Notes: generated by a model from the sequence alone, not told the origin. DNA of 64,000 bases from Icerya purchasi (GCA_039619475.1 CM077115.1:445893292-445957291); one strand, 5' to 3'; shown: positions 31,340 through 43,119, counted from the stretch's first letter. A program made the numbers and translations.

Positions 31340-32530
31340 TTCAGCTCATTCCGATATGTCTATAGGTAAAATGTTTTATGAAAAAGTCAAAATTACTCGT
31401 TCAGAATAGAACCTGATTAAGCTTAACCTTTCCTCCACTTTTGCAGCTAATCTTGCTTTTTGACAACGTCCATAAAGAACTTAAAATACGATATAGTTCG
31501 ATCCGCAATCGTTATTATTCCGTTTCGGCATAGTTCGTGATATTCTGACTGATTCATCCCCATCGAGGAATTTCTCTTAAAATGCTTTTATCAGGAAAAT
31601 CACGAATATCCGCGCCGCAGGTGAAGGAAACGAATTTTTGAAAATAATTTTGTGCCGATTCCTGTTATCGAAATGAAATGTCCGTCTGTTATCAATTTCT
31701 ACGGCGTAGTCTCTACTTTATTAGTGGATTTCATTAGTTTATATTAGTCTATTTCCAGTGGCAGATTTTTTTTGCACATTTTCAGCTCATAATATTGATC
31801 TTCTTTCCTTAAATGACAGTTATTCCAGACTATTGCTGAACACCGATTCTTTTTCATTTTCTAATTCTGGCCCCTTTTAGTTCTCTAGTCAACCATGCCC
31901 GAGACTTAACGCTCTACAATTTCGGTTATTTGTCGCCTTCGTTTTCATCATAGTTTTTTTATGCTGCATCATTTTCTCGGTTTTCATCCTATTTCCACAT
32001 CCTTTTTTTTTTTCATGATTTTGATCGTATTTTGTTTGAATGTTCGATCTTATCCCTCTACTTTTCTCTATCGAAACTCCGTATCCCTATACGGTCATGG
32101 TGCTGCTTATACTATTTTCTTCTACTTTTGTTGTTCCTACCTTTGAATTATTTTTATCCTACATTCTTAAACGTTTAAGAATATAACTTTCTTAAATCTT
32201 CTCGTTGACAAACCCATTCAAGAAAAACTGCATCCTGCAACTTCAACAGCAAAATACCTTCTTTATCGAAGTACTTATTAAAGTTTATTAGCATTATAAT
32301 CCTTTAAGTTTATTTTTATCACTACAATTACCTCTTTTTAATTTTTTCTTCGGTATTATTCATTTATTCGATAAAAGTTATCTATCTACTTCATTTGTTT
32401 CCTTGAACTTTAAATGTAAATAATTTGTATTTCTTTTTGTTTTTTAATTAAAATTTTTATATAAAGGGATACGTGTTAGTATTGGCACTCCAACTGTCTA
32501 ATAAATGGTGAAGTTGTTAATTTTTCTTAC
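31340..32530. other. Intergenic DNA between two LINEs
   Basis: Contains the probable 3' UTR of the preceding LINE. No further conserved motif was recognised. Confidence 0.4.
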
Positions 32531-32539
32531 ATTTGCTGC

Positions 32540-34437
32540 AGAAATTAAGAAAGAAGTAGCTTCAAAACGAAAACTAAGGAAAATGTGACAAACACATCGC
32601 AACCCAATACACAAAACCAGGCTAAATAATCAAACAAAACGTGTTAAGCACTTATTACAGAATTTAAAAAATAAATCATTTAAAGATTATTTGATAAATT
32701 TTGTCACCTCTTCAACAAAATAATTACTCTCACTGGAAAGCAGCAAAAAGATTAAAAAGACCAATATCACATCCGATAAGAAGCTCAAATGGAAAATCGG
32801 CTCGATGTGATCAAGAAGAGACAGAAGAATTTGGTGACTACTTAGCTAATGTATTTCAACCTCACTCTGGAACTGATTGTTTACCGTCACTCCTGTGTAA
32901 CACAAATCAAAGCAACAATATCAAAAATTGCATCTCCTAGCGAAATCAATTCAATAATCAAAACTATGAACTCAAACAAAGCTCCTGAGTGTGACACTTA
33001 ATAACCTCAGAAATACTAAAAGAATTACCACGGAAAGGATTAATTCGATTGACCTACATTTTTAATGCTATAATTCGCATAAGATATTTTCCTCTTCAGC
33101 TTAAATTTTCTCACAACTTGTTATGATCAAAAAACCTCAGAAACCTGCTGAAGAACTTGCATCGTATCGTCCAATAGCACTACTTCCTGTTCTCTCAAAA
33201 TTATATGAAAAACTATTACTAAAAAGAATGAAGCCATTCTTAAACGACAGAAATTTGATACCAGAGCATCAGTTTGGATTTCGAACGGGACATGGTACTA
33301 TAGAGCAATTACATCGCATAATCAACATAATAGAAGAATCCTTAGAAACCAAAAAAGTATGTGTTGCTGTATTCCTTGATATTAAACAAGCGTTCGACAA
33401 AGTATTGCATGAGGGATTACTGCATAAAATACACTGCAACCTCCCATATCAATTCTTTGAATTATTAAAATCCTACTTAAGCGAAAGGTATTTTTCTGTT
33501 AAATACGGGGAAGCAGAATCGGAGCTCCACCAGATCCAAGCAGGTGTGCCGCAGGGCAGTATACCGGGACCAGTACTATACTTGATATACACTTCCGATA
33601 TTCCTGTTCCAGATGAAACAGAAATAGCCACTTTTGCAGATGACACAGTAATTTTATGTACAGGCACCTCGGTAGAAACTATCAATAATAATCTTCAATC
33701 AGCTGTCAATAGTTTGTCAACATGGTTCAAACGATGGCGTATCAATGAGGATAAATCTGTGCATATAACGTTTACAAATAAGAAGAACTGTAATATATCG
33801 GATATTTATATTAACAGTAAGGTTATAATACCTGATAAAGAAACAGTAAAATACCTCGGAATTCACTTAGATAAAAAATTAACTTGGAAGACACACATAG
33901 GAAAGGAAAATAAATGAACTTGAAATATAGAAACACCTACTGTGGCTTTTGCGAAGGAAATCAAAACTGTCCCTGGTAAGTACTACTATACAAACAAATA
34001 TTGAAATCAATCTGGACATACGGATGTCAAATGTGCTAAGCCGAGTAACATTGCGCAGATAAAACGTTTCCAAAATAAAATCCTGAGGGAAATTATAGAT
34101 GCTCCGTCGCGGTACATCACCAATCATACATTACATACAGATCTGCATATAAGTACAATCAGTGAAGAAATCAAAAAAATTGCAAAACAGTATGGTCGAA
34201 AGCTAGGACGCCACGTGAATAGCCTGGCCGGTGCATTACTAGATAATTTCAATGAAATCAGACGCTTGATAAAGCCGACGGACTTGCTGTAGGGTTCAAA
34301 TATATTAAGCCGGATACCGGATAAAACTCATATAGCTGGATAAGAGTTTCCATAAATTATCATCACCCATACGCCACAAGTGCTAGATAGCCCACAAGGC
34401 TAGTCGCACACTCACGGGAAAAGAAGAAAAAAAAAAT
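32540..34437 (+). mobile_element. 5'-truncated jockey-clade LINE
   Basis: Plus-strand ORF2 remains begin at about 32545 in the linker after the endonuclease (VASKRKLRK, then YSHWKAAKRLKRPIS at 32725-32770). They continue through the reverse transcriptase to a C-terminal region, a short 3' UTR and an A-rich tail (34422-34437). ORF1 and the endonuclease are missing, as in ordinary 5'-truncated insertions. I see no clear target-site duplication. Confidence 0.75.
33123..33917 (+). pseudogene. Jockey-type reverse transcriptase, open core
   Basis: This 264-codon stretch has no stops and covers most of the RT: ELASYRPIALLPVLSKLYEK, HQFGFRTGHGT, VAVFLDIKQAFDKV, AGVPQGSIPGPVLYLIYTSD, EIATFADDTVILC (catalytic FADD at 33632-33643) and ETVKYLGIHLDKKLTWKTHI. 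Upstream, the fingers motif appears in broken frames (32945-33120; NSNKAPECDT). Downstream a stop at 33915 and frame changes interrupt the thumb, but QIKRFQNKILREIIDAPSRY (about 34060-34115) and HTDLHISTISEEIKK remain. These match jockey. Catalytic residues are intact, but the gene lacks its N-terminus and a continuous C-terminus. Confidence 0.8.
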
Positions 34438-35192
34438 TTCAATTTTTGAGAGTACGGAACTAACTTGACCAATCGTATATAATAAGTATTATTTTAGATT
34501 AAAAATATGTTTAATATTGAAGCACAATACAATCACACGAGTATTCTTAATAATAACTAACAATAGGTAAAAGCAATGTTTCAATAAAATTATAATTATA
34601 GTATAATTAACAGTAGTAATAGTTGCTGCTCAATGGAGTGTAGTCCACAATAATCAAAATGAAATAAATTTTTAATATACTCGTATAGTACGAGTATTAT
34701 TATTATTATATTCATGCGAAATCAACACAATAATGTAAAAATGTAAGCAGAGCAGTATGGTCACTCAGGCAGTTAAGTTGAGGTCATAATACTGCAGTTG
34801 ACTAAATGCATTATATTCGAGTGTTATATAATAGAACTCTAAGGGAATATTTCTTCCTTCTTCTTGAGTTCGGAGATGATTCCATAAGGGAGCCAGCTCT
34901 TTCAGGAGCAATTTTTCGGGCTTGAATCTTTCGGACGTAGATTCTTTCGGGCGTGGATCGTTCGGGCGGTAGCGAACGAGGGTTTTTACTCAGACCTTTT
35001 TACAGGCTACCTGCGGTAATGTGCAGGTATCATCCGTTAAACTCTATCATTCGTGTTAGTCAGGAATTACCAAATTTATTTCTACATTACCCATTCACTG
35101 CTATCAGAAATTACACACAAAAAATACCGTTCTTCGTTAACCATTTAGTTTTTCCATGTATATAGCATGTTATATATATACATGTGTATAAT

Positions 35193-35323
35193 CAGTGCCA
35201 TTTTTAAAAGTCAGAGGGCCCTAAGCCTCGCTGGTTGGGGGCCCACTTAAAAAAAACAATTTTATGCAAAAATACAAAAAAGAACAGAAACGCGATCCCT
35301 TCCTTCTTGTAGTACCTGTGGGA

Positions 35324-35357
<34 letters not shown>

Positions 35358-35467
35358 ATGTGTATATAAAATTAATATGTATAATTAATTCTGCATTAAT
35401 TTTTTTTACTCCATCTTAAGAGGCCCTAAGCCCGGTCTTCGGCGGCTTATGGATAAAAACGGCACTG
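35193..35467. mobile_element. hAT MITE nested in the foldback element
   Basis: The ends CAGTGCCATTTTTA and, in complement, CAGTGCCGTTTTTA form a 14-bp inverted repeat with one mismatch. A perfect 8-bp target duplication TGTATAAT lies at 35185-35192 and 35468-35475. GGCCCTAAGCC occurs as a direct repeat just inside both ends, and a TA run lies at 35326-35350. It is 275 bp and has no coding. The 8-bp duplication and CAG start are hAT hallmarks. Confidence 0.92.
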
Positions 35468-36057
35468 TGTATAATCACAAAACACATATTTTACATTATT
35501 TTATTGGGTTATTCATTTTTTTGAAATAACGACTTCAGTGTAAAATACCAAAATAAACAGACTTTTGCGATGTAAAGTTAACAGTTCCGTGTTAGCATTA
35601 GTAATACGAAACAGACGAAGATGATTAATATTAATTAATAATCAGTCAAATGCAATATTAGTTCTTTTTATTTTTTATTTTTACTTTTTTTATGTATAGT
35701 CGGCCATATTCAAAAAAAGTTACAAACCATCAACTCTACGTCATTTAAAGTGTGTAACATAACTGGATTGAATTTGTTTCTAATATATACACTTTCGTTA
35801 TATATTATCTTTTTCATTCGCATCTAGCAAGTTCATTTGGAGATACGTTTATTGAAGTTTCTTTTGTTATCCATAATTTTAATTATGTATATTTAATTCT
35901 TTGGCGAAGTTAACTAGGTTTCAAAAAAATAACGAAAAAGGCACATAAAGGCACAACAATTTTTAAACACATTTAACATATTTTAACGCTGGGCGAGAAA
36001 TATATGTACGATATTACAAATTAAGAATAAAAACCCTCGTTCGCTACCGTCCGAACG

Positions 36058-36292
36058 AGCCACGCCCGAATGAATCTACGCCCGAAAGAATCTACGCTCG
36101 AAGGAATTTACGCCCGAAAGAATCTACGCCCGAAAGAATCTACGCTCGAAAGAATTTACTCCCGAAAGAATCTACGCCCGAAAGAATCTACGCTCGAAAG
36201 AATCTACGCCCGAAAGAATCTACGCCCGAAAGAATCTACGCTCGAAAGAATCTACGCCAGAAAGAATCTACACACGAAAGATTCACGAGCCT
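36058..36292 (+). repeat. 15-bp tandem array in the right foldback arm
   Basis: About fifteen copies of GAATCTACGCCCGAAA-type units. Every third copy tends to carry CTCG instead of CCCG, so there is a 45-bp higher-order period. It generates a spurious frame encoding LRPKESTLERIYARK repeats. Confidence 0.93.
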
Positions 36293-36419
36293 AAAAAAGG
36301 GTGACCCTTCCATAAGTGGTAGGTTTAGATACCAGTGATCTATATATTTTCCGCTTTTTTAGTTATTTAAAATCAGAATTTGTTATTATAGTTTTGATAT
36401 ATCCACGCTATTTTTCTTT

Positions 36420-36665
36420 TTAACCGACTTCAAAAAAGGAGGAGGTATTCAATTCGACTGTTTTTTTTTTTTTTTTTTTTTTTTTATGTGTATTACCAAA
36501 GAGAACTTTCTTCTAGGTGAACCGATTTTGATGATTCCTCTTTTGTTTAAATAGTGGTGCTTCTCATGTGGTCCCATTTAAATTTGATCAAGATCTGACC
36601 GGTAGTTTTTGAGTTATCCTTTATAAAGCGGGGGAGATTGAAGCTTTTTGAATGTTTTTCATTCA
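36420..36665 (+). repeat. Dispersed repeat with AACCGACTTCAAAAAAGGAG motif
   Basis: This block has a motif I remember as widely dispersed in insect genomes (AACCGACTTCAAAAAAGGAG, then a T-run, GGTGAACCGATTTTGATGAT and GAGTTATCC). I see no coding or borders here. The assignment rests on memory of the pattern. Confidence 0.45.
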
Positions 36666-36921
36666 TGATTAGTTTCAACGTCAAGTTATAGATTTATTGA
36701 CTTAAAAAATACTATAAATTTGCCAAATTACCATGGAAATGTAGCTTTTGATGTTTTCACACCGCGTTGAAATATCTGTTCTTATTAAAATGTTTTAATT
36801 TAATTGAATAAAAGTGCACTAAAAAGTTAAATTAAAAATGCTTTTTTCTACAAAAAAAATAAATACCGATACTTGAAGGTTTATTATAAAAATTTAATAA
36901 AAGTGCATTAAAAAGTAAAAA

Positions 36922-37203
36922 ATAATTACTCCCGATAAAAAATATATATATCAGAGTGATCTTAAAGGTGACATTATCGTAATTCTTATACAACATTAAT
37001 ACCTTAATTGCAGTGTAGGATTCATATTACATATTAAAAGAATAATTATAAACTGCGTTGTTAAATGTTCATTAAATTGTTCCTAGATATTGTTACATGA
37101 ATTTAAATCCTACTATAAATTAAGGTATTAATGTTGTATAAGAATTACGATAATGTCACCTTTAAGATCACTCTAATATATATTTTTTATCGGGAGTAAT
37201 TAT
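36922..37203. mobile_element. Palindromic MITE
   Basis: Arms of about 100 bp are almost perfectly inverted (ATAATTACTCCCGATAAAAA on the left, its complement on the right, continuing through GTGATCTTAAAGGTGACATT and TATACAACATTAATACCTTA) around a loop of about 80 bases. It has no coding. The TIR-like tip ATAATTACTCCC differs from the other MITEs here. Confidence 0.8.
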
Positions 37204-37256
37204 AAGATAGTTTCAGTTTGTTTGCAATAAATTTATATATGAAGAGTCTTTTTAAT

Positions 37257-37607
37257 TCACTTTTTTTCTGATAGACTAATACATTTAGAACTTAGCACAA
37301 CTATGAAATATCTTTGTTCATTCTGAAGGTAAAATATAAGAAATGGTATTATGATTTCTATTGAAAAATTCAGCTTCCTGGAGCTTGGCCAATATTGCCT
37401 AAAGAAACATTTTAGATAGGCGCAAACGCGAAGAAGCTGATAAACCTGTAGCATTTTGTTCGGCAGAATGACTTTCCGAATCTTTTTTGCCAGTCTTTTC
37501 TTCAGCTCGATCGCCTCCGAAACATTGCCCGCTCCACGGTTTAGATTAGTTTCTGAACCATTGTCAGCACTAGAGTTCGGCTTTAGAAGTTCCTGTACGC
37601 TCTGACC
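37257..37607 (-). other. Unrecognised open stretch, possible exon
   Basis: On the minus strand the frame is open from a possible acceptor (GACTTGGTCAG|AGC, at about 37608) to a stop at 37257: about 116 codons including SEAIELKKRLAKKIRKVILP. The local DNA (37460-38130) is less AT-rich than its surroundings. The opposite strand also has a short frame starting MTFRIFFASLFFSSIASE (about 37470) that resembles a signal peptide. I recognise neither. At most one is real. Confidence 0.2.
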
Positions 37608-37609
37608 AA

Positions 37610-39650
37610 GTCAGTCCGATTATCTATCATCCTAGTTCAGCCATTGTTCGACGCTGATACGAGTTACTCTTTCGGTCCTACGAAAATTCCTAGATACGCG
37701 CATACGCTGTACGTTCGCTTTTGTCCATCGGGTAAACAAGTGTATCACGTGTTACCCGCTAAATATGGGCAGCGGATAAAGTTGAAGAAGCTGGTTATTA
37801 TTCCGCTGTCCTTGTCTGTCTCACTTCTCACTTTGTTTATCTTGCAAGGACGTCAAATGGCAATCATCGTTGCACGCTCGTGCGCGCGCCCGCGTTACTC
37901 CTTATCTTGTCTGGCAATAAAAAGAAAGATAATAAACGAATAAGAAGCACGCGACCAAGTATTAATGAGAGAATAATTGTTTTGTTGTTAATTATCTCAC
38001 CTGACCCCCGCTCGCAAAGCGGCCACCTGTTGCACTTGCTCCCGAACTATTGCGGTGCGGTTAGGGGATTGACGCTGTCATCTGATGCGACGAATGCGCA
38101 CAGATGGGCATGGATTCATTTATAGATTACACGAGTGCATATTTCACAGCCTGTATAGCCCCGTGAATAAATGTTCATCGCAAAATTTTAAGGAAAAACA
38201 CTTTGTTCCGACATTTTTGTTTATTATTTAGTTCTAAAACAGCACTGAGTTGTTTTTGCCTTTTTTACTTAAAATTCGGAAGTTTTCCTAAGAGAAAAAG
38301 ATAATATTGATATGAAAATGTTGTTGCTCATTTCGTATAAGGAATTGGCAGATGTAAGAGATTTTGCGTATTATTCGTAGGTTCAGATGGGGAAAATCGA
38401 GAAATCTCGACGATGGTTTCGTACTAAATTCGTCAAGTTACTTAAAGTCGGACTAAATCATTCGCTTTGGGTCACTCGCCTTTACACCAAAGTGTCGAGT
38501 AGTTTGTAATTTAGTATTAGTTCTTACCGGAAAAGAAGAAACGACGATGATTATGACACTTGTACAATAATTCGCTGAAAACGATAGAAAAATTACACAC
38601 TCGATAAATCTAGAAAAATCATTTTATAAATTTTTTCGTCATTTATTTTTACATTTAAAAAAAAAAAAAACGAAAAAAAAAGAAAAAACAACGAAAAAAA
38701 AAGAAAAAACAACCTTATAATCATTTCCGTTTAGCACGAAATCGATTTTGTGCAATATAAAATCAAAGATACAGAAAAAATTAACACAAACTGTAGAAAA
38801 TAAATTTTCATAAAAAATTAGTAATTGTTCCGAATATAGTACTTAAACGCCGGCTTGTTTTTGAAAATAAACGATATTTCTTTTAATTAAACAAATTATC
38901 TCTGTGCCGCAGTGTTTTTGAAATATGTTGATTTACAGATTTTAATTATTAATGTTTTGCACGGTAAAAATTAAGAAATCGTAACCTCCTATTGATGTAA
39001 TTTCTAAATTATTTAGAGAAAATAAATTCGGTGAAGTGTACACAATGATTATTTAACTTCGCTGTTATCATTATGGAACTGATTTTATTAAAAACCAAAT
39101 TTTTATCCGAGCGTTTCTTCCTTATTTCGATGTTCGACATTTTGCGAATTTTCAAAAATATTTCTCTTTATTTTGTTCAAGTAAATGAATTCTTTCAAAT
39201 CTGTTTAACTTTTCAAAAGAGTTCTTAAACGTAAAAAAGAAAGAAAAAAAAACAATAAAAACGTAAACGCGTTACAATAATAAACAAGACTTCGTGTGTA
39301 AAATACAATACCGGAAAGTACAGAGTATCGACTAAAAATACCGTTTTGACTAATGAAATATTCAACATGTTGAAAGCAATAAATTGAACCAGATTTGATT
39401 TATTTAGTCGGACTTGACTAATTCAGTGTAACAATATAAATGATGTGTATAAATTACTTGCGCTTTAAATTGGCTCTTAATAGTGCGACTCGATTTCTTG
39501 GCTAATTTGGTACGAAACACCAGCCTTAATGATTTTAATAAAGTTACTCAATAATAATATTATACCCTATAAATTATATTTCAGCAAAACAATACGAAAA
39601 TAAATAAAATTAAAATAAAGGAAGTGTTGCTAAAATTTAGTTAACAACAA
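37610..39650. other. Intergenic DNA
   Basis: 37610-38130 has higher GC and CpG content and could hold a promoter or unrecognised exon. A-rich repeats (GAAAAAAAAAGAAAAAACAAC, twice) occur at 38668-38712. Nothing else is supported. Confidence 0.35.
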
Positions 39651-39654
39651 ATAT

Positions 39655-41348
39655 AAGCATTATATCTCTAATTGTATATTCTTTCTTCCGTGATTCTTAA
39701 TGCCGCAATCGCATCTCTTGTTGATGATCCCTTTCTGAAACCATACTGCGCATCATCGATGCACCATTCTATGTATGTACCTTTCCATTCTGTTCTTTAT
39801 AATTTGTATCAAGATTTTCGATGCTTGTGTAACTAAGCTGATCGTCCTGTACTCTTCACAACCTTTTGGACGCACTTTTTTGCGAATTTGCACAGATGTA
39901 ACCATATCTTCCGGCCAATTTTCTTCTCTATAAATTTTTCACACCAGGGGTCATATCATTTATTATGCAGCTCTTTTCCACCGTTAATAATTAGTTCTGC
40001 TTGCATATTGTCGATTCCTGGTGCTTTGTTCCGATGCAATGTGTTTATTGCTGCATCAACTTCTTCTCGAAGTGGTATATCTTCCCACTCTTCTTTATCT
40101 TTTTGCTCAGTTTGTATCCTCATTGTGTCTTTTGTACAGTATAGTTATTTTAAGTATTGTCGCCAGATTTCTCTTTGTTCATCGATTGTTTCTGTGTTGG
40201 TACCATCTTGTCGTTTTACAAAAGGGATTCCTCCCTCTATCGATACATTTGATCTTTTTATACAGTACTTTTGTTTTGTGCTATTTGCATAGATCGTCTA
40301 GTTCGTCACATTTTTCTTTCCACCACTTTAATTTTTCTTTTCGACATTTACTTGTGATGCTGTTTTTTAGGCGCCTGCGCTCTTCTTTGCCTTTCACGTC
40401 AACAGCACTTTCGCGTGCTCACGTTTCACATCCATTAACTCTAGTATCTCCTGCGTGATGCACGGCTTCTTTTTCCTGTGCTGTATATAACCCAGTCCCG
40501 CAGTTGCTGCTGTTGTGACTGTTCTTTTTATCAGTTTTTCCAGCGTTCTTCTATTCCATACGACGGCTCCCATTCTTCCAATCCTTCCGATATTTGTTTA
40601 CTGAACTTCTGTTTTATTTCTATTTCATCCAGTTTTTCTCCGTGTTCCATTTTCTGTTCTGGTTGCTCTTACGCTGTTTACTAAATTGTAGTTTTTTCTT
40701 TTTTTTTTAAATAAATAAGTTACGGGTCTCATCACATGGTTAATTTTGCCCGTTGCGTGAGTGTCCAACACTCTTATTATCGTTTATTCTAGTAAACAAA
40801 ATTACAGCTAATCATTCTTACTACCTAAATCGAACGTATATATTAAACTACAAAAATAAAATATATATGTATGAATTACACAATAATACCATACACAGGA
40901 GCCGCTTACATATTGGACATTGAATACATTATAATGTACAGGAAAGAAAAATGAAACTGGTAAATAGATAGTCTAAAAGAGCCTTAAAAAATGCAGCAAT
41001 AATAATAAAGGGAAAAGAGGATGCAGCAAAATTCCTTAATCTTTGCACCATTCTTTCAACCACTTCCTCACTTCCCTCTTCAAAAAACCAATTTGTTTTT
41101 CGTTTATTATGTGACTATGGTACTCGTTAATTTAATTAGAACCGACTATCATCTGTATTGTCGATTCGTATAGATTTACCCCTCTAGCATGAATGTAACA
41201 GGTATTACTTTGATCCCTTCAGTTTCTATTTTCGCTAAATTATGATCCGTGTCCCCGTCTGGGCCCGGATATGCCATAGATTTCTTTACTTGATTACCGT
41301 ATCTTTTCTTTATCATTACATAATCTATCTACATCCTCAATCTGCCAC
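39655..41348 (-). pseudogene. RTE-type LINE 5' half, inverted: endonuclease end, linker, RT fingers
   Basis: On the minus strand from 41340 downward: IDYVMIKKRYGNQVKKSMAY then PGPDGDTDHNLA (41320-41235), the C-terminal part of an APE-like endonuclease with the closing SDH-type motif. After an eroded linker comes AAINTLHRNKAPGIDNMQAE (about 40050-39990), ELIINGGKELH, then DAQYGFRKGSSTRDAIAALR (about 39740-39680). These are the first motifs of the reverse transcriptase. The segment stops just where the forward segment at 41350 starts. It has many frame breaks and no activity. Confidence 0.75.
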
Positions 41349-41349
41349 C

Positions 41350-42412
41350 TATATGTATGCTACGTTGATTATGCCAAAGCATTTGATAGAGTAGAATGGA
41401 ATCAATTATTTAAGTCACTGAAAGTGGTAAATAGACCGGATATACTGATAGTATTAATACAGAAGTTATACGAGAACCAAAGGGCGACGGTAAAATGGAG
41501 GAATAAACTGTCTAAAACAACAGAAATTTCCAAAGGAAGGATGTCTACTATCACCAGTGCTATTCAATATTTACTCCGAATTCGTAACAAGTGAAGCATT
41601 AGAAGGAATTCAAGCAGGTGTAAAAATTGGTGGACAATGTGACGATGTATAAAAATGATAAAGTTCGCGGACGACCAAGTATTACTCGCAGATAGCCGAG
41701 ATGGACCGTCAAAAATGGCACAAAGATTAAGCTGCGTAGCAGATAAATATGGAATGAAAATCAACATTGAAAAAACATAAAGTGCATCAGCAAAACGCCA
41801 ATGGAAATGAATATAGCAATCGGTGGGCAAAAGTTAGAACAAGTAGAGTCCTTCAAATATCTAGGGGACACATAATAACGGATAATGTATATTGTAGCAA
41901 AGAAATCCGGCGAAGGATTGCAATGGCAAAAGTGGCGTTCATGAGAAAGAGGCAGGTGATTACGTAGAACACACTCTCTATTGAACTGCGGAAACGAATA
42001 GTTAAGTCGTACGTATGGGCAGTGGCACTTTACGCGGCGGAAACATGGACGCTAAACAAGAAAGATAGACAGAAAATTGAATCTTTCGAAACATGGTACT
42101 GGCGACGCATATTGAAAATAAAATATCGAATGAGGCAGTTTTTAATCGAGCACAAGAAGAAAGATCACTCTTAAACACGATCGAGAAAACAAGACTGAAA
42201 TGGATAGGATATGTGTTAAGACATAATAGCCTACTGAAAGATATCATAGAAGGGAAAATAACCGTACGTAGACCGAGAGGAAGACCAAACGCTGGTGGAT
42301 ACAATCAAGAAGGAAGCAAACATCAAGACATACGCGGAACTGAAAAGGCGAGCAATAGGAAAAGGTGGAGGACTTGGACGACAGGGGCGAACCAGTCAAA
42401 CGAATGAAACAC
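41350..42412 (+). pseudogene. RTE-type LINE 3' half, forward: RT palm, thumb and C-terminus
   Basis: Plus strand: CYVDYAKAFDRVEWNQLF (41358-41412), LIQKLYENQRATVKW, the frame-broken SP/LF motif, MIKFADDQVLLADSRDG (catalytic FADD at 41664-41675), KYGMKINIEKT, SYVWAVALYAAETWT-like sequence, NEAVFNRAQEERSLLNTIEK, LKWIGYVLRHNSLLKDIIEG and RRPRGRPN. The C-terminal ILRH..L...IEGK..G.RGRGRPR signature is typical of RTE-like endonuclease/reverse transcriptases in insects. Stops and shifts are frequent. Confidence 0.8.
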
Positions 42413-42430
42413 CGATCGATCGATCGATCA
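42413..42430 (+). repeat. (GATC)n tail of the RTE-type LINE
   Basis: Four to five GATC units directly follow the C-terminal coding part. RTE elements commonly end in short tandem repeats instead of poly(A), so this probably marks the 3' end of the insertion. Confidence 0.6.
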
Positions 42431-42436
42431 ATCTAT

Positions 42437-42756
42437 ATAAAATATATGGCAAGGGGGTCGCCAGCCGATGAGCCATGGGAGGGGGCAAGATGATAGAAAA
42501 AGGATATGAATTATAGAAAAAATAAAATTTATAAGTTGTAAAGGCTTAATATTTTATTAAACAAAAATAAATCTTAATTAAAACATAATTTTCGTGGGTT
42601 TCTGGCAAATTGTTCTACTACTTTATTATAAAAGTCTTCTCCAAATTGTCCATGATTACGCGTCTATGAATACTCACCATAGCCAGTTGATTAAAAAGTT
42701 TCAAGGCTCCCGGGGGAGAGGCAGCTGACCCCTTGCCCCCCGCTGGCAACGCCCAT
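42437..42756. repeat. GTCGCCAGCCGATGAGCC repeat, copy 1
   Basis: This aligns over its length with 50067-50349: GTCGCCAGCCGATGAGCC, AAATTTATAAGTTGTAAAGG, TTAATTAAAACATAATTTTC, CATGATTACGCG, TTAAAAAGTTTCAAGG, CCCGCTGGC. The two ends are weakly inverted (GTCGCCAGC and GCTGGCAACGCC), so it is probably a MITE. It immediately follows the RTE tail. Confidence 0.7.
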
Positions 42757-42787
42757 GATGCATGCACGTGTGTGCGTGTGTGTACAT

Positions 42788-42788
42788 A

Positions 42789-42847
<59 letters not shown>

Positions 42848-42848
42848 T
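42788..42848. repeat. (TA)n(TG)n microsatellite
   Basis: A TA run of about 40 bases passes into a TG run. It produces spurious IYIYIY and VCVCV frames. Confidence 0.95.
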
Positions 42849-43088
42849 TAAGTCAGTCTGTAAAAGTCTACATGGGTACATTACTACTTAAGGTTCACAT
42901 TATTCTGGTAATATGTGTGAGATTGATATTCAGTGGTTTATACATATATTAATTATAGATGAATAATGATACGTTATTAAAATTAAGTTTGTAATATTTA
43001 TTAAATAAAAGTACACGTGTGTATTTATTTTGGGAACCCGTTGATAAGTCAATTAACTTGGGTGAGGACTAAGGTATCACATACGGTT

Positions 43089-43089
<1 letters not shown>

Positions 43090-43119
<30 letters not shown>
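43090..43119. repeat. (TAA)n, 5' flank of the Dong-like element
   Basis: About ten TAA units end exactly at the first G of the LINE. The same repeat resumes after the LINE at 47244. Dong of Bombyx is known to insert into TAA repeats. Confidence 0.93.

Larger units (their letters stand above)
34889..36307. mobile_element. Foldback (FB-like) element with 15-bp subrepeats and 9-bp TSD
   Basis: The left arm (34889-34995) and right arm (about 36028-36307) are inverted copies built from short units around GATTCTTTCGGGCG (15 bp). The left arm has a few units and the right arm about fifteen. The inner ends match exactly (TAGCGAACGAGGGTTTTT and its complement). The element is flanked by a perfect 9-bp direct repeat TTCCATAAG (34880-34888 and 36308-36316). 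Drosophila FB elements and Mutator-like elements also make 9-bp duplications, and FB arms are also tandem arrays. The interior (34996-36027) shows no gene and carries a hAT MITE at 35193-35467. Confidence 0.78.

Noticed and set aside
36058..36292. CRISPR array or repeat protein
   Set aside because: The 15-bp units are contiguous without unique spacers, sit in an inverted arm, and the window is eukaryotic. The encoded LRPKESTLER repeats are a by-product.
37470..37610. Secreted peptide starting MTFRIFFASLFFSSIASE
   Set aside because: A signal-peptide-like start but only 45 residues, with a competing open frame on the other strand and no support.
42618..42952. Small proteins with IYIYIY and VCVCV tracts
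   Set aside because: They are translations of the (TA)n(TG)n microsatellite. The same applies at 16728 and 52202.
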